Shown here one piece after another: positions 22,253-32,800 of a stretch of 64,000 bases of DNA; within the stretch, counting starts at the first letter, position 1, and each line of letters starts with the position of its first letter. The DNA comes from Bradysia coprophila (lineage: Eukaryota > Arthropoda > Insecta > Diptera > Sciaridae). Made by a program: the position numbers and the translations under genes. The notes under the pieces are model-generated. The model was not told the DNA's origin. It was given only the letters and a program-made list of their open reading frames with translations, and did no database searches. Location of the stretch: NCBI RefSeq assembly GCF_014529535.1, contig NW_023503501.1, forward strand, positions 496,001 to 560,000, given 5' to 3'.

Positions 22253-22864
22253 TTATAAATAAAATATTTCCTTCAAATTCTTGGATGGAGGTATTGTTCC
22301 CATGATTGACGCCGCATTACCTTTTTGGATGGCTACACTTAAACGTTGTATAAGATATGACGTCGAACATTTTTCATTTGTGACCTCTGCAATTTTGCTG
22401 CCAATTTGTTTAATGAATCTCAAACCAGTATCACCAAACACTCCAGACGTTTCAGTGGCGACAGTAATAAAAATAAAACGATCTGCTAGGTCACTGTAGT
22501 GGTCAATTTTCTTTGTTTCTGCTTGATTCGTTGCATGGCCCGCTTGTTGTGACGTTTTGTTCAAATACGATTGTGCGAAAGTGTCACGACATGTGAAATC
22601 ACACAGCGCTGATTTGCCTCTTGCCCAAGGAATTAACGCCATTCCGTCAGGTTTTTTTCCGTCTGGTCTTGAAGAACCCGGTGGTTCTCGGACTGCAGGG
22701 ATTTCCGCAGATTTTAATGCCCGGAAGGAAACGCACTCACTTACTGTGGGGATTAACGAAAAACATAACGACGATTTCGTATTATCGGATGTTGACCATC
22801 CCAGCTCAAAAAAATTTCTTTTGTTTTCGATGGACGACACGACATATTTTTCACAATATTTCAT
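22253..22864 (-). CDS. Retroelement-associated nuclease-like ORF, 203 codons
   Basis: This is an intact frame from ATG. From memory of invertebrate genomes, its order of motifs resembles the C-terminal region that follows reverse transcriptases in many repeated 'uncharacterized' proteins. The motifs are KPDGMALIPWARGKSALCDF, then TCRDTFAQSYL, AETKKIDHYSDL, FIFITVATETSGVFG and STSYLIQRLSVAIQKGNA. The KPDG...W...D arrangement suggests a PD-(D/E)xK-type fold, but that is inference. No RT domain is adjacent, so it is probably a fragment or an orphan copy. It lies 186 bp past the end of the EXD1-like gene on the same strand. Confidence 0.6.
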   Translation of the reverse strand: MKYCEKYVVSSIENKRNFFELGWSTSDNTKSSLCFSLIPTVSECVSFRALKSAEIPAVREPPGSSRPDGKKPDGMALIPWARGKSALCDFTCRDTFAQSYLNKTSQQAGHATNQAETKKIDHYSDLADRFIFITVATETSGVFGDTGLRFIKQIGSKIAEVTNEKCSTSYLIQRLSVAIQKGNAASIMGTIPPSKNLKEIFYL

Positions 22865-23049
22865 AATTTTGGGTCTATAATTTGTTGTTTGGTTTGGTCA
22901 CATCAAAACCCACAATCTAAAGGTATTTTGAATAAAATTGGCTCTTCGTGTAGAAGTTTGTGATCATTTAATTGAACATTGCCTGCATGTTGACCATTAC
23001 GAGTTGTGTACACTGTACAGCCCGAATATAATTCATCGAAAATCAGAAA

Positions 23050-24114
23050 TTACACTTGAGACCTTATGTTCAAAGCTATGGACTGAAATGGTGGTGCAGC
23101 TATATCGGGTACAATTGATTTTCCACGACGGTAATACAGTTGCAAATCAATTGAGGCCATACTCCGGAAATAATCCATATTCAGTTGAAACAATTGGTAT
23201 GCATTCGTTAACAGGTGCTCCGTTAAGAAATCATGGAGCTTAAGAAGAATTGAAGTACGTTCGATCAGTGTGTCCACACGACAACGACCCTAAATGATCG
23301 AATTGTTTAATTTAACTCATTAGAGGACAATATTGAATCACTTACGTTACTACAGTCCATTTCTTCTACCAACTCTAACGGTAGTTCGACGCGCGATTCG
23401 AGCATTCTATGCACAGCATTCGTGTCAAATACGCCTCTAACATTGATTTCATGGCAGTAAAACAGATTTTCTTCCAAGGTGTTCGCGCTGCGTACAACCT
23501 TCGTGTATGTGTCTGACTCGAACCATTCCTTGAATTTGCCATTTATACCTCCAATTGTTGTGATATTAAAGCCATAAATTTTGTGTGGAGTGCTGCAAAT
23601 GACGTATCCGGATTCACCATCTCCAACTTGAGCTGTTAATCCCACAAAATAATAATGGGAAATGTCCTCCAGCGCTTTGTCGTATTCGTCGCCAACAGTT
23701 TCTATCATACAACGGTTTCTAATCAGACTCTGGATTTTTTCCTTCTGTCTGACATTCAATTCGAATTTTATCCGATCTTCTGACGTAGCTTCGGTTCGTT
23801 CATTTCCGCTGTCGTCGTCCTCAACATCGGAAATAATTTTTACCGCTAATATCTCCGGCAAGAAAAACAGTTTGGTTCCAGACAGCTTTTGCTGGGCTGG
23901 GCCATATTCAATGTCTTTCAACTGAAACCAGAACGTGCAATTAACCAATCTCAACAGCAACAAAAGAATCGTGTGATTGTCCTACGTGAATACGAGTCTT
24001 TTCCTTGTTGATGACGCAAACTCTACCGAAATAATCACCTTCAAGTCTTCCATTGTCTCCGATGGTTAGAACAACTTGCTGACCGACTTTTACTTGATTT
24101 AAATCTGATGCCAT
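23050..24114 (-). CDS. EXD1-like piRNA-pathway exonuclease-fold protein
   Basis: There are three exons (minus): 24114-23986, 23921-23346 and 23289-23050, with introns of 64 and 56 nt. They encode 314 residues. The N-terminus (VKVGQQVVLTIGDNG...RLEGDYFGRV) is Lsm-like. The middle aligns with the EXD1 3'-5' exonuclease fold (HYYFVGLTAQVG, YVICSTPHKIYGFNITTIGG, GVFDTNAVHRMLES). The last exon matches the helical end (LLTNAYQLFQLNMDYFRSM). In the family, EXD1 works with Tdrd12 in piRNA biogenesis. The usual acidic residues are missing: the first DxE position reads TAQ, and the residue after FDTxxA is His. It is therefore predicted to be an inactive RNA-binding fold, as reported for silkworm EXD1. 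The short intron 1 was chosen because reading through it hits a stop. Confidence 0.7.
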
Positions 24115-24511
24115 GTTGAAAATATGCTTTTGTTGGTGAAAATCACGAATTTAAATGATCACTTTTACTTGAAGTGCGTTCAGAAATGACCTTTTGTAAA
24201 TGTAAACAAAAAGCAAGAGAAACATGTATCAAGCAGTTTGAAAAAATTCCGTTAGGTCGGCACTGAAATCGCAAAGCAGTCAAATTCATTATGTTTTAGT
24301 AGATGGAATAGAGGGAAATTATAATGTGATGGACCCAAAGAAAATATTTAGTAATCCATTAAATGCTGTAGTTGCTGATTAAAAATACGATCATAAACGT
24401 TCACGTTGTTCGTGACACAACTCTCCCTCCATAAATGAAACTAACCATTGGCTTAGAATGCCACCTGTATCGATATGGTTGCAGCCAGTTAAGTTCAAAC
24501 ACACACAAGGC

Positions 24512-24603
24512 ATCGAAAACGTGTTTCGACCGAAAGTTTCTTTGTTCTTTGATGCTTAACGAAACTATAACAAAGAGAATTTTCATCGAAACACGTTTTC
24601 GAT
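24512..24603. repeat. Perfect terminal hairpin repeat
   Basis: ATCGAAAACGTGTTTCGA at 24512-24529 is repeated in reverse complement at 24586-24603. A 56 bp centre separates them. It is a small palindromic element about 500 bp upstream of the EXD1-like gene start. Confidence 0.6.
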
Positions 24604-24674
24604 ACCTGTTTTGAGCTTTACATTATCAATAATGTGAAATCGTGTTCGGCAGCAGAATTTGCTCAGAAACGAAA

Positions 24675-24835
24675 GCATGGGGGGTAGGGTAATCTCGCAC
24701 ACCACACAAATTCATGGTGTGCGAGATTCACCTCTAAGTGGTGAATCTCGCAGAGTCATGACTTTTCGTTACATGTCGTAAAAGGACGCATACTATGATC
24801 GCGTGTGCGAGATTCCCCGACACCAAGCATGGACC
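24675..24835. repeat. Cluster of GTGCGAGATT repeats
   Basis: The word AATCTCGCA or its complement (TGCGAGATT) occurs four times in 150 bp, twice as a close inverted pair (AATCTCGCACACCA...TGGTGTGCGAGATT). No ORF. Function unknown. Confidence 0.5.
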
Positions 24836-24952
24836 TATCAGAGAATTATAAATTTGTTGCTTTTGCGGTGGAGACTATTGGACCGTGATCAGATGATTCG
24901 ATAAATTTGATCAACAAAATTGGCAAAAAAAAACTAATTACGTAACAGGTGA

Positions 24953-25690
24953 GATCTTCTTCTTCTTCTTAATCTGCCCGTTGATATCCCCTGCTGGATG
25001 TAGGCCTTCCATTTTGTCCTCCATTCTGAACGATCCATTTTGCCATTTGCTGCCAGTTTGATCGAGTTCGTCCATCTTTCTGGTGATCTGCCCATTAGTG
25101 GTGTAATCTTCAATTCATTATGTTTTGTCTGTCATTTTCGTAATAAATTTCTGGATGTTGTATTGCTTGAGTTGACAACCAATGAAACCACTTCGTTTAC
25201 AAGGAATTATTTATTATTTATCCCTTGCATTCGGTCGATTTACTGGCCATAGTTATGGCTAAAACAATACAAACTTTCTATAGACAAAGCGATTCAAAAT
25301 TGGAGATAAACTTCGTTGGAACTTACGTTGATTCTAATATCACTGACAATTCTAATTAGTTTCAAAAAAGAATTTAGTTTCGTGGCCGCAGATTGTATCT
25401 GGGCTCAATATTGCGACTATTATTGTTTAAGTTGACAAAATTGATGTTGTCATTTGTAAGATTGGTTGTCAACTTAAGCAATACAGCATCCAAAAATTGA
25501 TTGCTCCAGATCCAGCAATACAAAATTCCAGTTAATTCTCGCAATGTGTCCTGCCCAATTTCACTTCAGAGATGCTATCCTTTCCATCACGTCTGAGACT
25601 TTTGTTTGTTGCCGAATCCACTGGTTCGTCATTTTATCAGAAGATTGACGCTCAAATTAACGAATTTCCAGGACCATCCAAAGAGGAAAT
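24953..25690 (-). pseudogene. LINE RT C-terminal remnant with (GAA)n tail, split by a MITE
   Basis: On the minus strand the upstream half (about 25665-25500) reads WIRQQTKVSDVMERIASL and then NWAGHIARI. The downstream half (about 25110-24970) reads GRSPERWTNSIKLAANGK and WRTKWKAYIQQG. Both match the end of LINE reverse transcriptases (the WAGHIAR and GRPxxRWxDDI motifs). The remnant ends in a short (GAA)n run at 24957-24970, as in LINEs with a simple-repeat tail. Stops and shifts show decay. Confidence 0.7.
25148..25496. mobile_element. MITE-like inverted repeat inside a LINE remnant
   Basis: GGATGTTGTATTGCTTGAGT at the left pairs with the complement ACTTAAGCAATACAGCATCC at the right, with GTTGACAACC and GGTTGTCAAC continuing the arms. 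The element splits the LINE remnant 24953-25690 exactly between two coding blocks, so it inserted after the LINE. The target duplication is unclear. Confidence 0.65.
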
Positions 25691-27600
25691 GCCAGTTGCA
25701 TCGAAAGTAACCATCTGTAATTGTAAATGCAATAATTAATGCATAAAAAGAAGAATTTTTTTTTTAATGATTCAACGTTTGTAAATAGCTAGACTTTGCA
25801 AAAATCGCATGAAAGCATTTCTCACTGGACAATATTTTCCAACATACTACTATTGACTTGACCAGCGAAAGTTCAATCAATAAGCTGGTAGAGACAATTC
25901 ACTCATTTCTCTTACCGTCTAACTCATTGTGCTCGCTCCAGTAATAATATAAAGATTGTATTCCTTTAACAAAAATATACTGACAATTATTCAGAGTAAC
26001 CAGTAAGTATTCTACACCGCACAGTCTGTGTCTTTACGATAATTTGTTGTGAATCCAAAGACACATTTAATATCTAGATGTACATTTATCACAAACACAT
26101 CTCTAGACGATCTTTTGTTTACCATCGCGTCGTGTTATATTGGTTAGCACATTAGTTTGTTATCTAAATTATGATATTACACACTGTTAAAAAATTCAAA
26201 ATATGTCAGCTCCTAATTTTTGTTAGATGAAGCAAGGAATTTATTTCAGAATTTATTCACAGAAAATCTCTTACTAGTCAATAATATCTACATCGTAGGA
26301 AATACAAAAGCCAAAACTTTGTTTAATTTTTTTTTGGTGGCTCAACCATAAGACCGCCATGAGTCTGGAAGGATAGTGTTAGATTAGAACTTCATTTCGA
26401 TTTTAATTCGCTATACTTGTTCGTATGTAAGTTGATATAGTGTTCCTAGAACATTGTATCAAGCACCACTGGCCTGATGAGAAATGGTATTTTTGACCTG
26501 TATATTAATGCAAAACGTCGAAAGACGTACTTGATTTTCTCTCAGATCGAAACAGTGGTCAAACGTCCTACTATACAGTTTTAGAGACAGAGAATTCATA
26601 GAGGTGACTGTTTATATTATACGGTTCTGACACGACTGTGTGTAGCAGCTTCAACCGTATTTATAAACAGTTTTGATTGTACAATATAGATCAGCTGAAA
26701 TTTCGCTGCATCTGACTGTATGTTTCTTTAACCTGTCACATACGGCTATTCATCTGTTATCGATACCGACGACGAAAATAATGACAAGCTCTGTGTAATA
26801 TAGTCCTTAAATAGTAAAATTGAAGTACAAGATTTGAAATCAACCGATGAAAAATACTTTGATCCATGGAAGTAATAGACCGAGATAATAATACTGGTCA
26901 TAAGCTGCCGTCTGTAGCAGGTTAACCAATTTAGCAAAACTACAACAAATTCCACCCATTTGACCAATTATTTTTGGTCAGAGAAATGAGATGAGGTGCT
27001 TACCACCTGCTATCATTTCTCTCGATTCAGATTAGATTTAACTGAAAAATTTTATGAAAATTTTATGTTTCTCTAAGACCTGACCTGACAAAATGGTTTT
27101 TCGAAAATCACATTCAAGTCACGTTGGGTGTTTTTCTAGGAATCAGGTCAGTAATTTTCAGGTTGAAGTCAGGTAGCGTCGTCCTAGTTCGAGTGGTAAT
27201 GATAATAATTTATTAATTTTGAGAAAAGATTTAAGTAGAAGGGAGATCATCCACAACTCTAAGTATTTATGTACTTTCTACAGTCATTGAACCTATATCC
27301 TTATCGGTATCGGCATAAACCCTGCCATTAGAGAATTTGAATTTTGAAAAATTTCCAACAAATTCAGGAAAATAAATTCTGATTTGTTTTACTATCGAAT
27401 TACTTCAATCTAAATATCTTCATTAGATTGGATTAAATTGGTTGAACATGTTTTTGCTAGCCACATTAGTCAGAGCTTGTCGTTTATTCTTGGAGTCGTT
27501 ATCGTTAACGAGTGAACGTCCGAACAGATGAACTCTCAATTCACGCCGTAAGTGCGGTCGAAATTCAAACTCTTTCTCACGCAAGTCTTCCTAACGCAGC
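25690..27600. other. Intergenic DNA, no gene seen
   Basis: Short frames only, none resembling a known family. Some weak dyads occur. Nothing further could be supported. Confidence 0.5.
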
Positions 27601-27629
27601 GTCATTTTCATACAAGGAAGCGTTGAAAT

Positions 27630-28087
27630 CGAGGGGTGACTCACTTCTAGATTAAATGGATTAAATGGTATTAAATGGATTTAATGGATTAAATGGAATA
27701 AAAATTGGATTAAATGGATTAAATAGGAAAAAAGTTCATTTTACCAAGTACTGTAAAAAGTCTTAAAAATTGATGATTTTGATCGAACCACGAACTACAA
27801 CTGATACTACAATGTTAAAAAGCGAAAAAATCCACTTTTAGGTGTTTTCGGTGTAAAGTGGATTAAATGGATTAAATAAATTTAATACCATTTTTAACAA
27901 AAAAAAAAATTCCTATACCTCACGAGTACTTAAACAAGCTGGGGATCGTGTAAATCTATTTTTCGCAATCACTTTACAAATTTTTCAGGTGGGTAGCCTA
28001 ATTATTTCGGTAAAACTAAAAATTTTTTTTTTGGATTAAATGGATTTAATGGATTAAATGGATTAAATGTAAGTGCGTCACCCCTCG
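27630..28087. mobile_element. hAT-like non-autonomous element, 8 bp duplication
   Basis: Ends are CGAGGGGTGACTCACTT and AAGTGCGTCACCCCTCG, an inverted repeat of 17 bp with one mismatch. The flanks are GTTGAAAT on both sides (27622-27629 and 28088-28095), an 8 bp target duplication as made by hAT transposases. The inside is rich in ATTAAATGG units (27656-27728 and 28036-28070) and has no ORF. Confidence 0.75.
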
Positions 28088-28165
28088 GTTGAAATGTATT
28101 TTTTGGTTCACTTTATCATCAACTCGTTCACTTAAAATTTAAATTTTAGGTACACTTACGGTGTG

Positions 28166-28596
28166 AATCCACGCCATTAGCCGTATAAATTTATGAGTAA
28201 GAGATAGCTTTTTTCTCCTTTGTTACGATCTGTCAGTTTTTGTTTTTTGCGATTTATTATGGAAATGAAAACTAAAATTGAGATATCTTTGCTGTTTTAA
28301 GTGGTTTTCAATATTTTTTTGGACCAAAATGTTTTAAAATGTGTTTGGAATAGATTGGCATTAACAGATTGTGTGAAAATATTTTTTTTCTATTTTATTA
28401 ATGTCAATCGATTCCAAACACACTTTAAAACATTTTGGTCCGAAAAAATATGAAAAACCACTTAAAACAGCAAAGATATCTCAATTATAGTTTTCATTTC
28501 CATTCTAAATCGCAAAAAAGAAAAACTGACAGATCGTAACAAAGGAGACAAAAGCTATCTCTTACTCATAAATTTATACGGCTAATGGCGTGGATT
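28166..28596. mobile_element. Long palindromic element, about 200 bp arms
   Basis: AATCCACGCCATTAGCCGTA at the left is matched by TACGGCTAATGGCGTGGATT at the right. The arms are near-identical over about 200 bp, including AAGTGGTTTTCAATATTTTT and AACATTTTGGTCC. The centre has ATTAACAGATTGTGTG. It can form a very long hairpin. No ORF. Confidence 0.75.
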
Positions 28597-28599
28597 GAG

Positions 28600-29880
28600 C
28601 TTTAATCCAAAAAAAGCTTTTAAAAGCTTCAATCAAAATGAATTGTTGAGAATTTAAGTCTACGAATCTTCAATTTCGTTAACGAATTGACCAAATCGCG
28701 CATTTTTTTCACTGTGCGGATATTTAGGTAAAACATTTTCTGTTTCGGAAGATAACCACTTTCAGTACCTTGCGGAATTTCGTCGAAATGTTCACGTGAA
28801 ACGATCCGACAATAACATTTTTATCTTAATATTTATTCAATATTTGTAGAGTGTGGAATCAGTGATTTAGATGAATTATCACAGAACTGGTATATTCATT
28901 TGTAATTTAAATGATAAATTGTTGAATAAATCAAAGTTTACTGTCTAACCAGCTATATACTTAGCAATATATAACTAATTCAATTGTCTCGTCAAAACTG
29001 CTGGAATATTATTTGAAACGAAAAACTGCAATTTACATGTGGTCTACGACAATATTCACATTTTTATTGTGAAAAATATTGATATCTGATAGCGTACATG
29101 TCAGTATCGTTTATAGTTTCACCTATCTTTCCCATAATATGATTGCGTTCCGGCTATCAATGTCATAATTGTATTATACTTTAAGTAAATCGACATGACA
29201 ATATATAACGCAAGTCAATTTGAATGTAACAAGTTCGGGACGTTATTCTTTGTGTGACGAATGAGAAAATAATTGGCAAATTATACATACTCTTACACCA
29301 CATAACGACCGCAAAATAAAAATTTATTATTTTTTGTTTGTTGTTCGTTCCGAACCGTGTTTACGTTCATCGATAACAAATTATCAAAAACCATTACACT
29401 GACTGTCCAAAATCAGTACACAGACGTTCGTCGAACTAATTTGTTGCTTACAGAATTGGAGGTGTAATAAATCGGAAATTATGTAGGTCGGCGAAGATGG
29501 AATGCATTACAGTGACGTGATATTCGTAGCATATATGTGATAATTAAATTACGATATTAATTAAATTTAAAAAAAAAAACATAGAAGTTACACAACGAAC
29601 AAACTGTAGACATCTAATACGACGCAAACGCTAAACTGAATACTTTCCGATGATACTCAATGGTGAGACCACATGACAATATATGGTTCCGATAACAAGC
29701 AATTAGAACAGCTTAATTACGGTAGTTGTAATCTTGAAATCTGAATCTTTTTCAGTTGATAAAAAGTGGTTGACATTGGTGAATTAAAATGATTGCTTGT
29801 AATACGAAACGCGTAATTTAGTGAATTAAGTGAATTTAGTGTAGTGAGACAATCGAATTTGTTGATGAGCGTACTAATTA
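28600..29880. other. Upstream region of the GH31 gene
   Basis: AT-rich, no ORF of note. It presumably contains the promoter and 5' UTR of the glycosidase gene that starts at 29890. I could not fix a TATA box or initiator with confidence. Confidence 0.4.
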
Positions 29881-29889
29881 CACACCAAA

Positions 29890-32800
29890 ATGTCTGAAGA
29901 TAAAGCAAAACCAGTGCCATTAGCCTACGAGGACTTCGAAGAGAAATTGTTGAGTGCATCGGATTTAAGTAGTCTGGCCAGCAGTGCTAGCAGCCTATCA
30001 CCTCCTCCTCCGACAATACCCATGCGTGAAATTTCATTGATCGAACGGCGCGGACTACACATTGATGAGCTGAAGTTCGACGAAAAAAAGTACTCTCCCT
30101 TTTTATCGGTTGATGAACGATTAGCAAGTGTTATTAAACGGTTACCCATTCCAGAATACAATCAGCCACTGAGTCTTCAGATGGGGATGTACCCATGTCG
30201 TCGTTGGGTCACTCATCAAACCTCATCAGCAGAAATTTTAGAAGAAATTCGGTGTCGTTACCGTCGGGCTTAGACACGGTTGATAATGAAGCAATTCAAC
30301 GGCCTTATGTTGGTGATAAGATAAGAAAAAGTGTAAGTAGCCAGCTCGATTGTATTATTTTTACGACAACTTAAGATAATTTAGATAATCTCAATAGCTA
30401 CGGAATTGACTAAATGGACTTGATGAAGTGTCCATGGATTTTCCCATTGATTTTGCTTGCACTTCATTGCAAACATTTTGGCGCACAAGAAAAACACTGA
30501 AATGTTACAGCGGTCGTCAGTTAATTTTGAAGAAAATTTACTTCAGATTTAGTGGACCATACAAACAAAACTGATCATATGATGAAGTATAAGCAGTTTT
30601 GTTTGTATGAATTGACCAGCTGAAGCAAATTTCTTTTTCTTTGTACTTTTTCGTTCCACTCGTAGGCATATTACAATACCCTCTCTAGCAACCAAACTTC
30701 GTTTTGACGCATGTCAAAATACCATTTGACAATGTTACACTGATTTTTTGTAATAGAGTTGCCATGACGCGTTCTTTTTTAAAGCAATATCGACGTCACG
30801 CGAAAAAGACAAATTTTAAAATTTATTTCATGTTTGAACACCAAAATGACGTAGCAACACACAAAAAAGATGTCACAATCACAAATTATTCATTTTCGAA
30901 CACCGAAATTGTAACAGGAGACGTAATATTTTCAACACGCTCCTCATACTTCATTTAATTTATTTTTAAAAGTGTAAATATTTCTATCACTGTACAGTTT
31001 TACCACCTTAATTTTCCTTGTTTTGTTGCTAGGGTATTGGCACTTAGGTTGTATGAATTCTGACAAAATTATTCTTATTCTTTCGTGAATATTCTCCCAA
31101 AATCTGGTGTAGATAAAAGTTGAGGTGAGTCTGCTGCCCAAAACGTTGCCTCCACACGCCCATTGGCGTGGACATTTTCGAATTTTCGTGAGCTTTGACA
31201 CTTTGTACAAACACTGGTTAGCGCTTTAACCAGGCCCGTATCTAGGGGGGTGCCCTGAGCTATGAAGAGCCCCTTCTAAAAAGCCAAGATAGATAATGCT
31301 TTTTCAATTAATTTTGTAAATGCAATATTACACTCAACACAGCTTGAAAGATTTTTTACGTGACACACTATTAATAGTTTAGAAATCGCCTCCGAATTGC
31401 CGTAACTTATATCTCCGAAATGATCGCAATAAAAAGTCTGTTCTGACGAAGTGTTCTGATGAACTTTTGCTGCAATTGACACATTGAGCAAACCTGTTTT
31501 TTGTGAAGCTTAAATTGCAATTGTACAAATTCGTAACAATTCTATTTAATATTTCATTCCAGTCGAAAAGAAAATTCTAGTAAAATTCTACTGAGAAGAA
31601 CTTGCAGGCAAAATTCAGGATTTTCAGACAGCAAAAACTCATGATTCTAAAATGATCTCTTCATGAATGAAATATTTTATTTGACGATAAGTATCGATAA
31701 TATTTAGAAAATAATTTTTTATTGAATTTTGTGCAACGCTATATTTTATTCGAAAAAATTCACTAAGTCACTTAATTGCAACCTTGTAAGAAAAACGAAT
31801 AAATTGAAATTCGGCTTTCCAAATTTTCGCATTCCCTTATAAAAATTTTTTTGGGGCTTCAGCCCCCCCTAATATTCGAGTCTGGCTACGGCCCTGGCTT
31901 TAACAGTCAATTTTGTTAAATTAAACTTTCTATTGTAAGAAAAATTTGCTATATGAGCCCTATTTTGTACTTCACACTAGTGTAAAAAGAAGTGATAATA
32001 AAAACTATATTTAAAAAAAAAATTAAAGTACAAACTCCAACACAATTAAAAATTCTTAAATTAAAGTGTATTGAGCATTCGCCTAGTCAGTTGGCCTGTA
32101 GAGGCTCCACAGTTTTTTTTATTGTACTTCAATAGGTTTGTTCCAAGTAACTGTAAACACGAACTTTGACAACCCTAATAACGACAATTTCATCCACAGC
32201 AACGTCGCTTACATGATATTTCATACAAATCGAGCAACGTCGCCTGCACGATCTACACAGAAATGTTATTGAGGTTATGGTTCTGTGGATGAAATTTGAC
32301 AATTCAAATGGCCTTGGAACAAACCTATATCAATGTACTATTTTTTTGTGTAACAACTTCACATTGATTCATTCCCATGAAATGTCACAGCAGTGAAGTT
32401 TGTTCATGAAAAAATAATTCAGTGACAGCAGACTTTTGATGAAGAAAAGTACTAAATTGTAATAGATTTTACTCGCAGTTTCTAAACTCCATCCTCCTAT
32501 AGGCTGTTCCTACTCAGCTCTACCTAAAACTTACAACTTCGTTTTAATGTAAAAGCTCGTGTTTTAACACCGCACATGCACTGAAAATAATGAGTTTTCC
32601 TGACGGCTCCTGCATTCATTCTTTCTTTTCTTACTCGCAAAATTCTTGCATATAGATCATTTTCATGACCTTGTAAACGTCATACACGATCCCAACTGTC
32701 AGACATGTCGAAAAATATCGAATGAATTGAACGAACGATTTTCATATAAAAATCAGTAAATTAAACGCAGTTAACGTCAATTGATTGAGGTTAAGGACTA

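Noticed and set aside
23963..24000. EXD1-like start within 23963 instead of the ATG at 24114
   Set aside because: That start lies in intronic DNA. Splicing 23986 to 23921 gives a better Lsm-like N-terminus and a normal 64 nt intron.
30155..30273. Apparent frameshift in the first GH31 exon
   Set aside because: A 65 nt GT...AG intron (30090-30154) explains the change of frame exactly, so no sequencing error or mutation is needed.
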